Assembly (NCBI RefSeq): GCF_020520425.1
Contig: NC_079490.1
Coordinates: forward strand, 6,262,001 to 6,326,000
DNA length: 64,000 bases
Direction of reading: 5' to 3'
Source of the DNA: Spinacia oleracea
Lineage: Eukaryota; Streptophyta; Magnoliopsida; Caryophyllales; Amaranthaceae
The number at the start of each line of letters is the position of its first letter. Position 1 is the stretch's first letter. Of this stretch, positions 10,873 to 21,849 are shown one piece after another. The position numbers and the translations under genes were made by a program. The notes under the pieces were generated by a model. The model did not search any database. It saw only the letters and a list, made by a program, of their open reading frames with translations, and was not told the origin of the DNA.

Positions 10873-13207
10873 CTAATTAACAAATCCATTAGTACCAGCC
10901 AACATCATATACTTATCTTTCCTTGTCAAACTAGTACACGTATAACCTAATGCGTTACCTATCTCATTTTGAACATAATTAGCCACTTCAAATTTTGTTT
11001 TTCCACCAATACCACAACTCCATTCCTTAGGCAATTTCTCAAGGAATTTCCCATAATAGGAAGGCGATGGATTCATCAAGAAGAAGAAAGGATCAAAGGC
11101 TTTAATCCCACTTGCGGTTGTCCCATAAAACATGCTAACATTTGGTTCAATAGCAACCGGAATGACGTCATCACTTAGCTCAGCAAATAAGGGGCTAAAC
11201 CGTAATATATAAGGCTCCCTACACGTAGTCCCTTCAGGGGACAAAATAACGTTTCTCCCTTGGCTTAATACCTTGTACAAGATCGTAGCATCTTTCTCCC
11301 TGTCTCTTGTTAAGGCAATTGTATCGGTTGGACATAGGAATTTGGACAATTTGCTTATCCCGTAGGAAAGTGTTGTTAGATTCGTCCTACAAATGTATGA
11401 GACGTATACTGCATCCAGTAACGTTTTATGATTGCATACGTAGATCACCCCTTTTGAATTTTTAGGTTTACTAATAATATGCATATGGTTGTTTTTAGAA
11501 GGAGAATAAGATAATTTTAGTCCTATGAACGCTAAGGCGGGTGTGGATATTTGGTAAGGTAAGAGAATTACAAAGAGTACTCTTGTGATGCTAAGGATAA
11601 TCCCAAATGGTAGCCACAAAAACATGGTTAGGGTGTTTAGTGGTGTGGGCATAAATGTTAGTCTACCATCGTGGAATATCAAGGGTTTTGGGTACTTTTC
11701 TCTTGGAAGATTGTTCCAACTCTTCTTATCATCCTTGAATACCAAATAGATATCCTGCACATATATGTGAAGCAATAAAATATTATTTAATTTGAAATTC
11801 TGAATCAGTAGCGCATCCAAGATTTACATATGTAAAGCAATAGATTATGGGTGATGTTAAAGGTCGCAAGATTTTACGTGTCAATGTTTAATTGGTATAT
11901 ATATAGGTGTCACGTAGGCTATGCGCCAACAATTTTTTTTACTATCAATGCAATATTTTTACTATGAAAATATGTAAATAAGGTAGTTCATATAAAGAAG
12001 GAAACAAATTAGAATATTAAGATTTTCCTAACTTTTTTTGAAACATGTATAATAGGTTATATAAGTTAAATATTTTAGTTTGCAATTTAAATCATGACAC
12101 ATAATCATGTCATGTCATCATTGTGACACGGCTTAAAGGTGACATGTTGCGACCTTTATCATTTTCGATAAATTATTTAATCCGGAGGGTAATTTTGTCA
12201 AAAACTACCTTAATAAATTGTGTTTTTGCGAAAAACTACCTTATAAGAAAAATGTTAACTACCTTATAAAAATTTTATGTTGTAAGATACTACATTTTTC
12301 CGAATTATGAACATTGACTCAAGTTCCGGGATTGACTTTACCATATGCATCTTACGTGCCTCTTAATTATCATTTTCTCCGTTAGATACGACGACCATGT
12401 GAGATACACATAGTAAAGTCAATCCCGTAATCTTGAATCAAAGTTCATAATCCAACGTAAGGTAGTATATATTACAACAATACTTTTTTTATAAGATAGT
12501 TTTTCGCAAAAACTCAAATTTATTAAGGTACTAGTTTTTAACAAATTTACCTAATCCGAATTCATATTTTAAACATGCTTGTACATATATAGATGCTTGT
12601 TGGAAGGGTGAAATACCTTGATATAGGTGAAGGGGCAAGTCTTGAAAGAGTTGTTGATGCTACAAATCCCTACATATTGACTTTGTTGAGACATCATATG
12701 AGCAAAGATAATTTCTTTTCCCGAATTATCCAACAAACCAATGTAATAACCACCAAAAACTCGAATTTCTGGCCCATAAATATCTTCAACACCCAAATAA
12801 TTCATGAGAAAATCTTCAACCATAATCTTAGGCAAATTGGTCACTCCCATTTTCTTACTAAACCTCATCACCACTTCAAGGCTTTCACAACCAACATTTT
12901 CCAAGAAGAACTTTGGCAAAACACTTCTTCCTATTCGAAAATTTTGTTTTTTTACACCAAAAAAGCTAATAAAAATCATGATTTTTAATCTCATTTTTTC
13001 TCCCAAGATGCACAAAAATGGGTACATGAAGAGCAAGATTAGGGCTCTTAATGGCCCTCCTCCTTCGAAAGCCACCAACATGAAGTAAGGGAACAATGAA
13101 GATGATTTTAGTAAAGTGTCTTCCACATTGAAAACCAAGGTGTTTTTGTGAAACAATCCTTCATCTATTTTGGTTAGAGAAGTGAATTTGTGATAACTTT
13201 GTTGCAT
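10873..13207 (-). CDS. Glycerol-3-phosphate sn-2 acyltransferase (land-plant GPAT family)
   Basis: Exons 13207-12617 and 11754-10873 join in phase 0 (AAG|gtatttc donor, tgtgcag|GAT acceptor) into a 490-aa protein, normal for the family. These membrane enzymes of the ER add acyl groups to glycerol-3-phosphate for cutin, suberin and related lipids. The N-terminal half is the HAD-phosphatase-like domain: FNVEDTLLKSSSLFPYFMLV stands where active members have DxDGT, so the first Asp is Asn and phosphatase activity is doubtful. The C-terminal half has acyltransferase block I NHKTLLD (H-x4-D), then LSPEGTTCREP and DDVIPVAIEP, and ends LTRKDKYMMLAG. Hydrophobic segments lie near residues 45-75 and at the start of exon 2. 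It resembles the GPAT1-3 types, but I cannot fix the clade. Partial copies lie on both sides. Confidence 0.9.
12181..12559. mobile_element. MITE in the acyltransferase intron
   Basis: Inverted ends: left gtaattttgtcaaaaacta and cgaaaaactacctta; right the complement of tagtttttaacaaatttac and taagatagtttttcgcaaaa. The whole folds on itself around 12370. It lies in the single intron of the GPAT gene and has no coding. Confidence 0.7.
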
Positions 13208-13444
13208 TTTGGTGGTTGAAAATACTTGCCTTAATGTCTAGATACAAATATAAATAGTGTTGAAATTAAACAATAGCGAAACATGGAAAACAACTTAAGG
13301 ACAGTTAAGGTATACTTTTATCTACACTTATACACTGTACATCTCATATAGGGATGACATGTGGGTACAATTTTATGGATTTTGTGTCATATCCGTCTCA
13401 ATTAATTCACTTCAAGAAAGTTTACCATACTAAAGGCCAATAGT

Positions 13445-13655
13445 ACGTGGTGAGATTCTTGTCGCGAACCCGTCATAAAAGGAGGTCGTCATTGATAGAA
13501 AATCCCGTCGTTATCCTGTCGTAAAAGGCGTTTGTGACGGTTGTTCCAGTCTTTATTTAGTTGTTAGCCCAGTCTCTAAAACCTTTTACGACGAGATTTT
13601 TGACCCGTTATTATTGAGTTGTCATGAATAAATACAAATTCTTGTAGTGATTGGA
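13445..13655. mobile_element. Degraded CACTA MITE upstream of the acyltransferase gene
   Basis: Ends in aaattcttgtagtg (complement of cactacaagaattt) and carries the cccgtcgtta / ttttacgacg subterminal repeats also seen in the intact CACTA element at 20387-20633. The left end (tacgtggtgagattcttgtcg) is decayed. It lies about 240 bases upstream of the GPAT start codon. Confidence 0.65.
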
Positions 13656-14309
13656 GCGAGTATATATATGACTTTGGCGGGTAGTGAGAGGGTATGGATA
13701 TCAAAAATTATACCCGTCATGCATGATCGAGTAGTAGGTAGGTGGTGGTCTGGTGTATACGAAGTATAAAGTAATACTCATCCCATATCCGCCTACCCAC
13801 TCCATATTCACCCGTCCGCCAAATCCTTACTTTATACCTACAACAATTTTGTAATTTTTAAACAAAACTACTCAAATGTTTCCTTAAAAAAAACTCTCGT
13901 GCGGATATAGGAGAGTGTATGTGATAGTAGATGGGTATAAGTGGGTAATATGCGGATAATGGATATCTACTTGGGTGGTGGATCGAGTGGATGTGATTTG
14001 AATCCACATTGGCGGGTAATTGGCCACTTGGTAGGTGGTAGATATGAAAAACTTAGATATGTATGATAGCGGATTTCAAAAACACACTCGGATCGAAAAT
14101 AGACTGGAAAGGACCTGACCAAAGACAATCAGTCTGGTCTCCAAGTCAATAATTTCCAGCTCTTCGACCCTGTCTAAAACCCTTTAAGAAACAGTTTAAG
14201 ACCGAACCAATTTTAGTTACAGTTAAATTGAATGCAAACTATTAAAAAGATCAATTTTCTCCTTCAATAGGTCGGAAAAACTACCATATTAAGAAATATT
14301 TGATATAAT
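13656..14309. other. Non-coding spacer with ggtggatatggg-like short repeats
   Basis: Repeated gggta/ggtgg/tacccg words in both orientations (13670-14050) suggest a decayed minisatellite or element end. No gene is visible. Confidence 0.35.
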
Positions 14310-15005
14310 GATCAGCCCTATATCTTAAGACTTGAGTTATGCCGACATGGCATATGACTCACATAGTCTTAAGATTAAACAGAGTAATTTGTAGCATTGA
14401 AGTGGATGAGTTTTGCCAAAGTCTTAAACCGAGTCTTGAAAAACTAAGACTCCACTTAAGACTCCTTGTGTGAGTTGAGTAAAATAATAAAATAATAAAT
14501 AGTGCATAAATATACAAGTATTAAACAAGTTAATTTGAAGGGTGAAGAGCTAAATTTGATTGAATTTTAAGGAGTTTTAATTATAATTTAATTATTTAAT
14601 AATAGCAAAATGCTGACATAAGAGCAACGTCAAGGGGGTCTTATCTTAAGACTTTTTTCATATGTCATGTCAGCTTTCCACTAATATTTAATTAATTAAA
14701 TTTTGTTAAGACTTCTTCAGACTCATCCAAATTTAGCTCTTCACCCCTCAAACTCATTTAAAACATCTCAAATAATATAACATCTTTAAATTTTTATTTT
14801 ATTTAACTCACACATTGAGTCTTAAGTTGAGTCTTAGTTTTTCAAGACTCCAGTTAAAACTATCTCACTTCAATGCTACAAATTGATATATGTAATCTTA
14901 AGACTAGATGAGTCATATGACATGTCAGCAAAATTCAAATCTTAAAGACTTAGCGTTGATGTTGCTCTAATATGTGAAAAAATCTTAAGACAAGACCCCT
15001 TAATC
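14310..15005. mobile_element. Harbinger-like MITE (outer copy) split by a reverse copy of itself
   Basis: The outer copy starts gatcagccctatatcttaag and ends cttaagacaagaccccttaatc. It matches a third copy at 29756-30090 over its whole length once the insert at 14622-14967 is removed. Shared internal words include tgtagcattgaagt, gggtgaagagctaaatttga and aaaatgctgacat. Non-coding. Confidence 0.75.
14622..14967. mobile_element. Harbinger-like MITE (inner, reverse copy)
   Basis: Starts gagcaacgtcaaggggg and ends gcgttgatgttgctc, flanked by taa on both sides (14619-14621, 14968-14970), the 3-bp duplication expected of PIF/Harbinger Tourist-type elements. It is the reverse orientation of the surrounding copy, so the pair folds into one large hairpin. 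Confidence 0.8.
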
Positions 15006-15479
15006 TTTCTCAAATATAAAAAAATTGTCAAACAATTAGTTTCGGTTTGTTTTTGTTTGTATCTTACCGTATTTTGTAGCTACAATGTCTACAACATAAT
15101 AGTTGTCGCATTAAATTTCCATCATTCATGGGTGAGATTTAAAGTGGGATAAAAAGTATAGTATCGTGTTTCGTCGGCTATGAAAGATCCCCATCTCCTG
15201 TTGCCCTGTTGGTTAAGATTTAGTTAGTGGACTATATCAAAACTCAAGCCATTTTCAAGTAAAAGCTTAATTGAATGGACAATTCTCTCTCCTATCCCTA
15301 TTGTTTACACATGGCTATCGCTTAGGGACGAATTGAAGCCTTGAAGGGACCGATCCACCCGTAGAATTAGCAAATACTACTATTAGTCTTCTAGTTAGTT
15401 AGTGAGAAAATTAAATATTAGTGGCCCCTTATAATTAGTTTGTTGTTTGGTGACCAAATACTAAGTATGGAGTAACACG
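15006..15479. other. Spacer without recognisable features
   Basis: AT-rich DNA between two MITE clusters; I see no coding, inverted ends or tandem repeats. Confidence 0.4.
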
Positions 15480-15481
15480 TA

Positions 15482-17086
15482 CTCCTTCCGTCTCTTTTTG
15501 TTTTTTACGTTTTTCTTTTTGGGTATTTTAAAATGTTTTTTATATTTCCTTTTATATTGCGGATTTTTCATGAAATACCCCCGAATTTTAGCTTAATTCA
15601 CCAAATGCCCTCGACTTTCAGAAATTCATAAAATACCCCTATTCCAATGCTTAATGTACCAAATATCCCTAGTGACGTCATCAACCTCATAATCTACCAA
15701 TTAACGTCTAATTAACCCCCAAATCAGCCCACCCATTAACAAATCTAATTAACTTATCCCCATTAACCCATTAACCCACCCATTTCTTTTTCTATTTCTC
15801 TCTCCCCTTCCTCCTTCCATTAACCCACTACCTTATTGCAACCACCACCCTGCAACCACCACCCTTTCATTCACCTTCAGCGTCGTCTTCTTCCTCTTTC
15901 TCTCTCCCTAATCCTAAATTCAAACCCCAATTACACAATTCCTCTACACAAACCCCCCCCCCCCCTAATTGATTCTTTTTCCCCAAATTATACCCTCCAA
16001 TTTACTCATCCCTTTCTCTCTCCTACGAATCACCATCTTCAACCTTCTCTTGGGGTGCCAACTCGCACAAACTGTCTCCATCAGTTCATTTCTTAACTAA
16101 AACCAGCAACCTCAATAATCAAATCCTCATTTGTAATTTAGGGTTTTGAAACCCCAAAAATTGTTGATGTCAAAAATGGTGGTTAAAAAGAAGCAATTGA
16201 AGCCGGAAAGACAACCCCTCAAAACCCTTAATCATATTTTTGGAAAGAATAGGAAAAATTCTTCAATTTAACTCTTCGTTCTTTTCTGGGTTCCATTTAA
16301 TTTAATGGGTGTTCTTCAATTCATGTTTCTAATGTAGCTTATTGCTTATTGTCCTTTGTTTGAATTTTTTTTTTCTGGAAATAATTTAGTTTTTGTTATC
16401 TGGATTTTTTTGAATGGAAGAGCAGTTGAAGGAGACTAGGAGAGTTGTTAGTTTTAGTTTCGTTGTTGAAGAAGAAGAGTACAACGGTAATGGTGGTTGT
16501 TGATAATGGGTTTCAATGACAGCAGTAAGATGGGGAGGAAAGGAAGGGAAGGAAGGAAAAAATTGGTGGGTTGGTGGGTTATTGAAATGGTGAGTTAGGG
16601 GTTAATGGGTGGGTTGATTAAGGGGTTAATTAGGGGTTATTTTGTTTATTAAGTGTTAATCGGGTTAATTAGGGATGATGACGTCATCACGGGGTATTTG
16701 GTACATTAAGTATTGAAATAGGGGTATTTTATGAATTTCTGAAAGTCGAGGGGCATTTGATGAATTACGCCAAAATTCGGGGGTATTTCATGAAAAATCC
16801 GTTTATATTATCACATAAATAACTTAGTATTCTATCAAAATTTGTGTCCAATTATTATTTTAACCAATCAAATTCATTGGGTCATTTAATCTCTCACACT
16901 TTTCCATTGGGACATTAAATTTTTCTCATTTCCCAATATCAGAATTTTGATAAAGGTGAAAACATTATAAATAAACGTAATTTATCTCGTTTAAATAATA
17001 AAAATTGAGGGATTTCAATGCAAATTAATTATTCGTTAAAACGCGTGAAAAATACCAAACGTAAAAAAAAAAAAAGACGGAGGGAG
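15482..17086. mobile_element. Stowaway MITE containing a nested Mutator-like element
   Basis: Ends ctccttccgtctctttttg and its counterpart aaaaagacggagggag are flanked by TA (15480-15481, 17087-17088). Without the insert it matches the 328-bp Stowaway at 24090-24417 in reverse orientation (shared gataatataaag / accaatcaaat blocks). The MULE at 15560-16801 sits inside it. Confidence 0.85.
15560..16801. mobile_element. Mutator-like element with long terminal inverted repeats (copy A)
   Basis: The termini begin cggatttttcatgaaata on both strands, and the inverted repeats stay similar for about 130 bp (aaatgcccctcgactttcag, gatgacgtcatca). tttatattg/tttatatta (9 bp, one mismatch) flank it, and the empty site is seen in the Stowaway at 24090-24417. 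The inside has low-complexity CT-rich DNA and a short frame MVVKKKQLKPERQPLKTLNH (about 16171) that could be a captured exon, not identified. No transposase, so it moves, if at all, by help from elsewhere. Confidence 0.85.
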
Positions 17087-17088
17087 TA

Positions 17089-17961
17089 GTAAATAATACA
17101 TGTGACTATGTGGGTATTGTATTTATTATCCTGCATTGAAGAAATAGAGTGACATTCGCTAACATACTCGACCATAGAGTCTTAGAAGCAAAGGCGGGAC
17201 CATGATGTTAATTGGAGTGTCGTACGCAAAATTATACTCGGCCTCGTAGTGTAAAGCGAAGGGAAACTGACAAGAATAACATGTTTCCATAGTTTTGTTT
17301 TGATTCGGGGTGTATGTTGGATCACCCATGATACAATGTAGATTCGTCACTGCTTAAAAGTGTAGCGTGTGTGAGTTTTACAAACTTGTATAGGTGTAAG
17401 ATCATCCACAAATCCACAATGGTATGTAAATTGGGCTATATCTCAACTTTGCATCTAGCTTGTCAATGCAAAGTGGTTAGGGAAAGATACAAGTTTGTGG
17501 CAAGCAACTTAAGCAAGCTAGACAGGTTGTTCTTGTCCATGCATTGTAGATCCTCTAATTAAGGTACACAAACAACCAACTCCCGAACATCTCACAAGTC
17601 ACAACTCACATGTTTATACAACGTAATTGATTTTAGACATTGAGTACACGACAAATCCTCTAATCAAGGTATACAACCAACACTTTGTAGTTTGTAAACA
17701 TGAACAACTCAAAAGATAAAGAAGTATCGTTAATTTCTTCATGCTCGTTCCAAGTTCGAGGTACCATTTGCACAAATAAGAATCCCCTTCGTTACATGAT
17801 TTCTTCTTCATATAGTTAGATATATGATCTATCGGGCAATTACTTAGAAGTAAATTTTGTGCAACAACCCTTCCTATCTGATAGAAAAGGATCCCATGAT
17901 CCTGAACCGATCTTCCCTGAGATCGCAAATCCAAGTTTGCCTATGAAGAGCAACTTCGTTA
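17089..17961. other. Spacer next to the acyltransferase relic
   Basis: Short open stretches only (for example minus strand 17934-17614), none with a recognisable domain. tcctctaatcaaggta-like words occur twice (17552, 17657), hinting at a small duplication. Confidence 0.3.
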
Positions 17962-18300
17962 CTATCGATCAACCAACATCATATGTTTATCGTTCCTTGT
18001 CAAGCCAGTACATGTATACCTTAATGCTTTACCTATAGCATTTTGAACATAATTAGCCACTTCAAATTTTGTTCTCCCACCAATCCCACAACTCCATTCC
18101 TTAGGTAATTTCTCAAAGGAATTCCCCATATGGTAGGAAGGCAATGGATTCATCATGAAGATGCTAACATTTATCTCAATAGCAACTTGAATAATATCGT
18201 CACTTAGCTCTGCAAATAAGGGACTAAACCTTAGTATATAAGGCTCCCTACACGTAGTCCCTTCATGGGACAAGATAATCTTCCTCCCTTGGTTCAATGT
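17962..18300 (-). pseudogene. Truncated glycerol-3-phosphate acyltransferase copy
   Basis: Minus strand reads NQGRKIILSHEGTTCREP, RFSPLFAELSDDIIQVAIE, EKLPKEWSCGIGGRTKFE and a YTCTGLTRNDKHMMLVD end, close to the last third of the complete gene at 10873-13207. The phosphatase-like domain, the H-x4-D block and the first exon are absent, and about 30 residues after the VAIE block are deleted. The conserved PEG is HEG. It is the third remnant of this gene in the window and shows the locus once held tandem copies. Confidence 0.9.
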
Positions 18301-18560
18301 ACATTTTGTATTATTTATATCTCTAATTATACATTAGTAAAAAATATAAAATTTGATTTTATTAAAGTACCCATTAAACGAATCAAACAAGATCTAAACT
18401 AGAACATTATCTTCAATTATGAATAGTATCAAAATTATAAACTGAAACATCATCATAGAACGGAGGGAGTACGTAGTAGTACTTTTTCTCACCTTATGTT
18501 CACTAATGTCATAACTAATAAGTTCAAATGAGGTTTGATAAGTTGGATAAGGGTTACATA

Positions 18561-19513
18561 TAGGGATGCTAATGAGCCGAGTCGAGCTCGAGTTTGGCTA
18601 AGCTCGACTCGAACTCGAAAACTCATAGTCAAACCCGACTCGACTCGAAAACTCGCGAGCTTAAAATTTTCAAACTCGACTCGAACTCGAAAACTAAACC
18701 CGAGCTCGAACTCGACTCAAAATCGGCTCGAAATCAGCTCGAAAACTCAAAGCCGAGCTCAAAAACTAAACTCAAGCTCGAAGTCGGCTTGAACTCGACT
18801 CGAAGTCGGCTCGAAAACACAAGCACTCGAGCTAAAACTCGACTCGTAATCGACTTGAAAACCTAAAATTGAGTTTAAATTCGACTTAAATCAAATTTAA
18901 ATCTTATAAAAAGTAAGTTTATACCCCAAATTAATATATCCATTAGCCCAAATGAAAGTCCAATGGAAGTGATTTGTACACTTTCATACTCAAAGAGTAA
19001 TACTTATAACCCTTTTAGCCTTTCCTCCCTCACTTATTTACCAATGTGGGACAAAGTTAATATAACATTTTCTTCTTTCCTCCCTCACTTATTTGCCCAT
19101 GTGGGACAAAATGAATATACTTACTTCCTTCTTTCCTCCCTTATTTATGTACCAACGTTGAGTAACGGTAGAAGACATTTTGACTGCCAAATGTGTAATC
19201 CATATGGACGAATTAGATTATTTTTTTTTGTCCTTAATAACTTATTCATCCATTTTAGGAAGAAAAAAAATATTTTTATTAAAGAATTAAAAAACATAAA
19301 ATGATGAATAAAAATGATAAAATAAAACATTTATATTTTTATAACAGTTTTTATTATGTATATATAATTCGAGCTTTTCGAGTCGAGTATCAAGTTGCTC
19401 GACTCGACTCGTTAAATTTTCGAGTCGAGCTGATTCGAATCGAGTTTTGACCGAGCTTTGACCGAGTCGGGTTCGAGTAGCTCGTGAGTTCGGGGAGCTC
19501 ATAAGCACCCCTA
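18561..19513. mobile_element. Non-autonomous hAT element (953 bp)
   Basis: Ends tagggatgctaatgagc and the complement of taggggtgcttatgagct, flanked by an exact 8-bp duplication gttacata (18553-18560, 19514-19521). Both subterminal regions are dense arrays of ctcgactcgaactcgaaa words. The same ends and arrays flank the transposase-bearing hAT at 45848-50007, so this is a deletion derivative. The middle is AT-rich and non-coding. Confidence 0.9.
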
Positions 19514-20386
19514 GTTACATAAATGCAATTTGCATTTTGCATTTAAAATAAGTTGTAATCCGTCTTAATAAGTCAAGATGATAAAAATGAGATAAATAAA
19601 ACATACATTTTTTTTAAAAGTTAATAAAATTAATTCATTAATAAAATAGTCATACGACGACTACAATAGAAATCAAAACATACCTTACAACTATTTCAAA
19701 TAACTAGTCTTCATTGCTAATCCACATTTTCCGGTCAACGATTGAAACTAGACTTTCCTTGTAAGCAGAAATAACTCTACAACAATAACCATGTGGAAAT
19801 ATCAAACGCCATATTTCTTGAGTTTCAAGGTCATATAAAATAAGATCGCCGCAATTAAATAAGAGTTTGTTATCCTTCCATTGACCAAGTGGTGGACAAT
19901 AATAGTCTTCAATATCAAGCTTAAAGGTGTGTTTCTTGGTCCAAACCCCTTCATTCAACGTCCACATCACGTAACAATTCGACGTTTCTAATTGTCGAAA
20001 ATCGTAACCAATAAGTAACACAATAGTGTCGTAACATACCGCAAGGCGCACGTAATCCGTCGGTTTCTCGTAGTTTGGAAGTTGCCACTCTCGACACTTA
20101 TCGGTACCCAAGTTGAAACTAATCATCAAATCAAAACCGTCGCTATCCTCCGACGCTAGCCAAAAGACACTATCATTCACAAAGATGTAACATTTGTTAA
20201 AATGTACGTAGTATGTAATAATATTTTGTAAGGTCACCCAAATATCTCCAAGAATCATTTCGTAAGGAGTAGATGAAGATCGAGTTTGGGATGCGAGTAT
20301 CTTCTTCCCTTTCATGATCCTTAAAATTCTTGATAACAACAACCTTGTAATCTTTGGTGTATGGATCGTATCCAAATCCGTATACG

Positions 20387-20633
20387 CACTACAAGAATTT
20401 GTATCTTTAACGACAACCTAATTACGACGGGTCAAGAATCCCGTTGCAAAAGCCTTTTGCGACAGGGCTAACAACCAAACAATGACGGGAATAACCGTCG
20501 CAAATGTCTTTTACGACGGATTTACGACGGGATTTCTATTAACGACGGCCCCAGGAAATCTCGTCGTTAATGAACGATTATTGACCTTTCGCGGCGGGAT
20601 TTCCCGTCGTTGATAGTACAATTTCTTGTAGTG
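20387..20633. mobile_element. CACTA MITE (247 bp) inside the F-box gene
   Basis: Both termini are complete: cactacaagaatttg and caatttcttgtagtg. The inside is made of cgacgg/ccgtcg subterminal words (acgacgggat, cccgtcgttg). It interrupts the FBA domain between AYESY and YGFGYD. A 3-bp duplication is not obvious. Confidence 0.9.
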
Positions 20634-20773
20634 GTAAGACTCGTACGCACGAAAAGCTACATGGGGTGGAAGATTAGGATTTTTAATTAATGGAGGCAAG
20701 GTTTTTAATTCGTTGAGTGCAGGGTTCCAGAGAAAACGTCGTTCACGACAATCAAAACTCCATAGATAAAATA

Positions 20774-21849
20774 GGGGATTTTTATTCGACGTCCTATTTC
20801 GCTAAAAACGCCCTCGTTTTAATGACAAAAGTACGTTATTACCCTTATAAAAATGAACCCCCTCTCCTTCCTCTCTCACCCCAGCCCACCATTCAAGTCT
20901 GAAAAACTCCTCCCAATTTCACATACCCTATTCACGCCCACCACTCCATTCATCCCCCACCACCCCATTCAGCCCCCACCACCTCCAACCACCCCCACCA
21001 TTCCCGCCCAACACCTCCACCAATCAAGTTCACCACCAAAAAAATTAAAATTATTCATTTTTCCTTAAGACATTATATAAATTATAAAGGCATTATATAA
21101 AAAATTATTAAATAAATTCACATTATTTTCTAATCTACATTAATAAATAAACAAATAATTATAACAATTTCATTTTTTTTAATTAGCCAACAATTCCGAA
21201 AAGAATAATAAAAAAAAAATTAGATTATTTGGACCGCCCAGAGATGGCGGCCCAAACCATGTACGGGCCGCCCAGAGATGGCGGCCCAAACCATGTCGCG
21301 GCCGCCATCTCTGGGCTGCCCGTACATGGTTTGGGCCGCCATCTCTGGGCGGCCAAGACATGGTTTGGGCCGCCATCTCTGGGCGGCCCGTACATGGTTT
21401 GGGCCGCCATCTCTGGGTGGCCAAGACATGGTTCCGGCCGCCATCTCTTGGCGGCCGGAAAATTCAAAAAAAAAAAAAAATTCATACCTTCGGCGACGAT
21501 GCGTCCATCATGGACGACGACTAAGACGTTGAAGGAGCGAAGTCGTCCATGAGGTGGTCAGCTCAAGCCGGTGGTAGGTGGCGGTGGATCGGTGGAGGGT
21601 GGCGGTGGTCAAGATGGTGGTTGGAGCTAAGTTGTGGTCAGCCCGCAAAGTAGAATTGGGGATGCCGGAAAAAATAAGTGGGGCTGCCGGAAATCGAACC
21701 GGGGTGAGAGGGGCTGCCGGAAAGTTGAGAGTGAAAAGTTGAGGTGAAAAGTGAAGAATTGAGGTTCTTTTTTATAAGGGTAACATCGTCATTTCACATT
21801 AAATTTTGCAGGCGATTTTAGCGTATGCGGACGTCGAATAGCGATACAC
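20774..21849. mobile_element. Mutator-type non-autonomous element (1,076 bp) inside the F-box gene
   Basis: Imperfect inverted ends share tattcgacgtcc, then ...cgctaaaa.cgcc and ...ttacccttataaaaa (about 80 bp). An 8-bp duplication ataaaata flanks it exactly (20766-20773, 21850-21857). Dropping the element and one duplication gives an unbroken F-box reading frame CNGIFYLWSFDCRERRFLWN. The inside holds a GC-rich 34-bp repeat array and G-rich, ggtggcggtgg-type DNA. An 8-bp duplication would also suit hAT; the long inverted ends favour Mutator type. Confidence 0.85.
21232..21459. repeat. 34-bp GC-rich repeat array with an orientation switch
   Basis: Seven units built on gcccagagatggcggccca with strict 34-bp spacing: two units in one orientation (gagatg at 21241, 21275) and five in the opposite (ccatct at 21305, 21339, 21373, 21407, 21441). 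The linker alternates between catgtacggg and catgtcttgg. All six frames are open because the array lacks stop words, so the long open frames here are not genes. Confidence 0.9.

Larger units (their letters stand above)
9940..10955. repeat. Second copy of the duplicated acyltransferase 3' flank
   Basis: This copy is joined to the complete acyltransferase gene (minus strand). Relative to 7905-9815 it carries two extra insertions, a MITE at 10259-10497 and a CACTA end at about 10684-10787. The left copy shows the empty site for both. Confidence 0.7.

Noticed and set aside
12593-13088. Plus-strand frames opposite the first acyltransferase exon
   Set aside because: The minus strand has the recognised protein; these are its shadows.
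15836-16096. Pro/His/Leu-rich frame
   Set aside because: CT-rich filler inside a Mutator-like element, with a run of C at about 15953.
18535-18866. Overlapping Ser/Thr/Arg-rich and Lys-rich frames
   Set aside because: They arise from the ctcgaactcgaaa subterminal array of a hAT element.
20387-20633. 3-bp target-site duplication for the CACTA element
   Set aside because: Flanks read acg and gta and do not match; the element is clear from its ends, but the duplication is not claimed.
21232-21459. CRISPR-like regular spacing
   Set aside because: The 34-bp units are direct and inverted copies without unique spacers, in eukaryotic DNA inside a transposon.
21179-21552. Several overlapping long frames on both strands
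   Set aside because: A 34-bp GC-rich repeat array without stop words opens all frames at once; none is protein-like.
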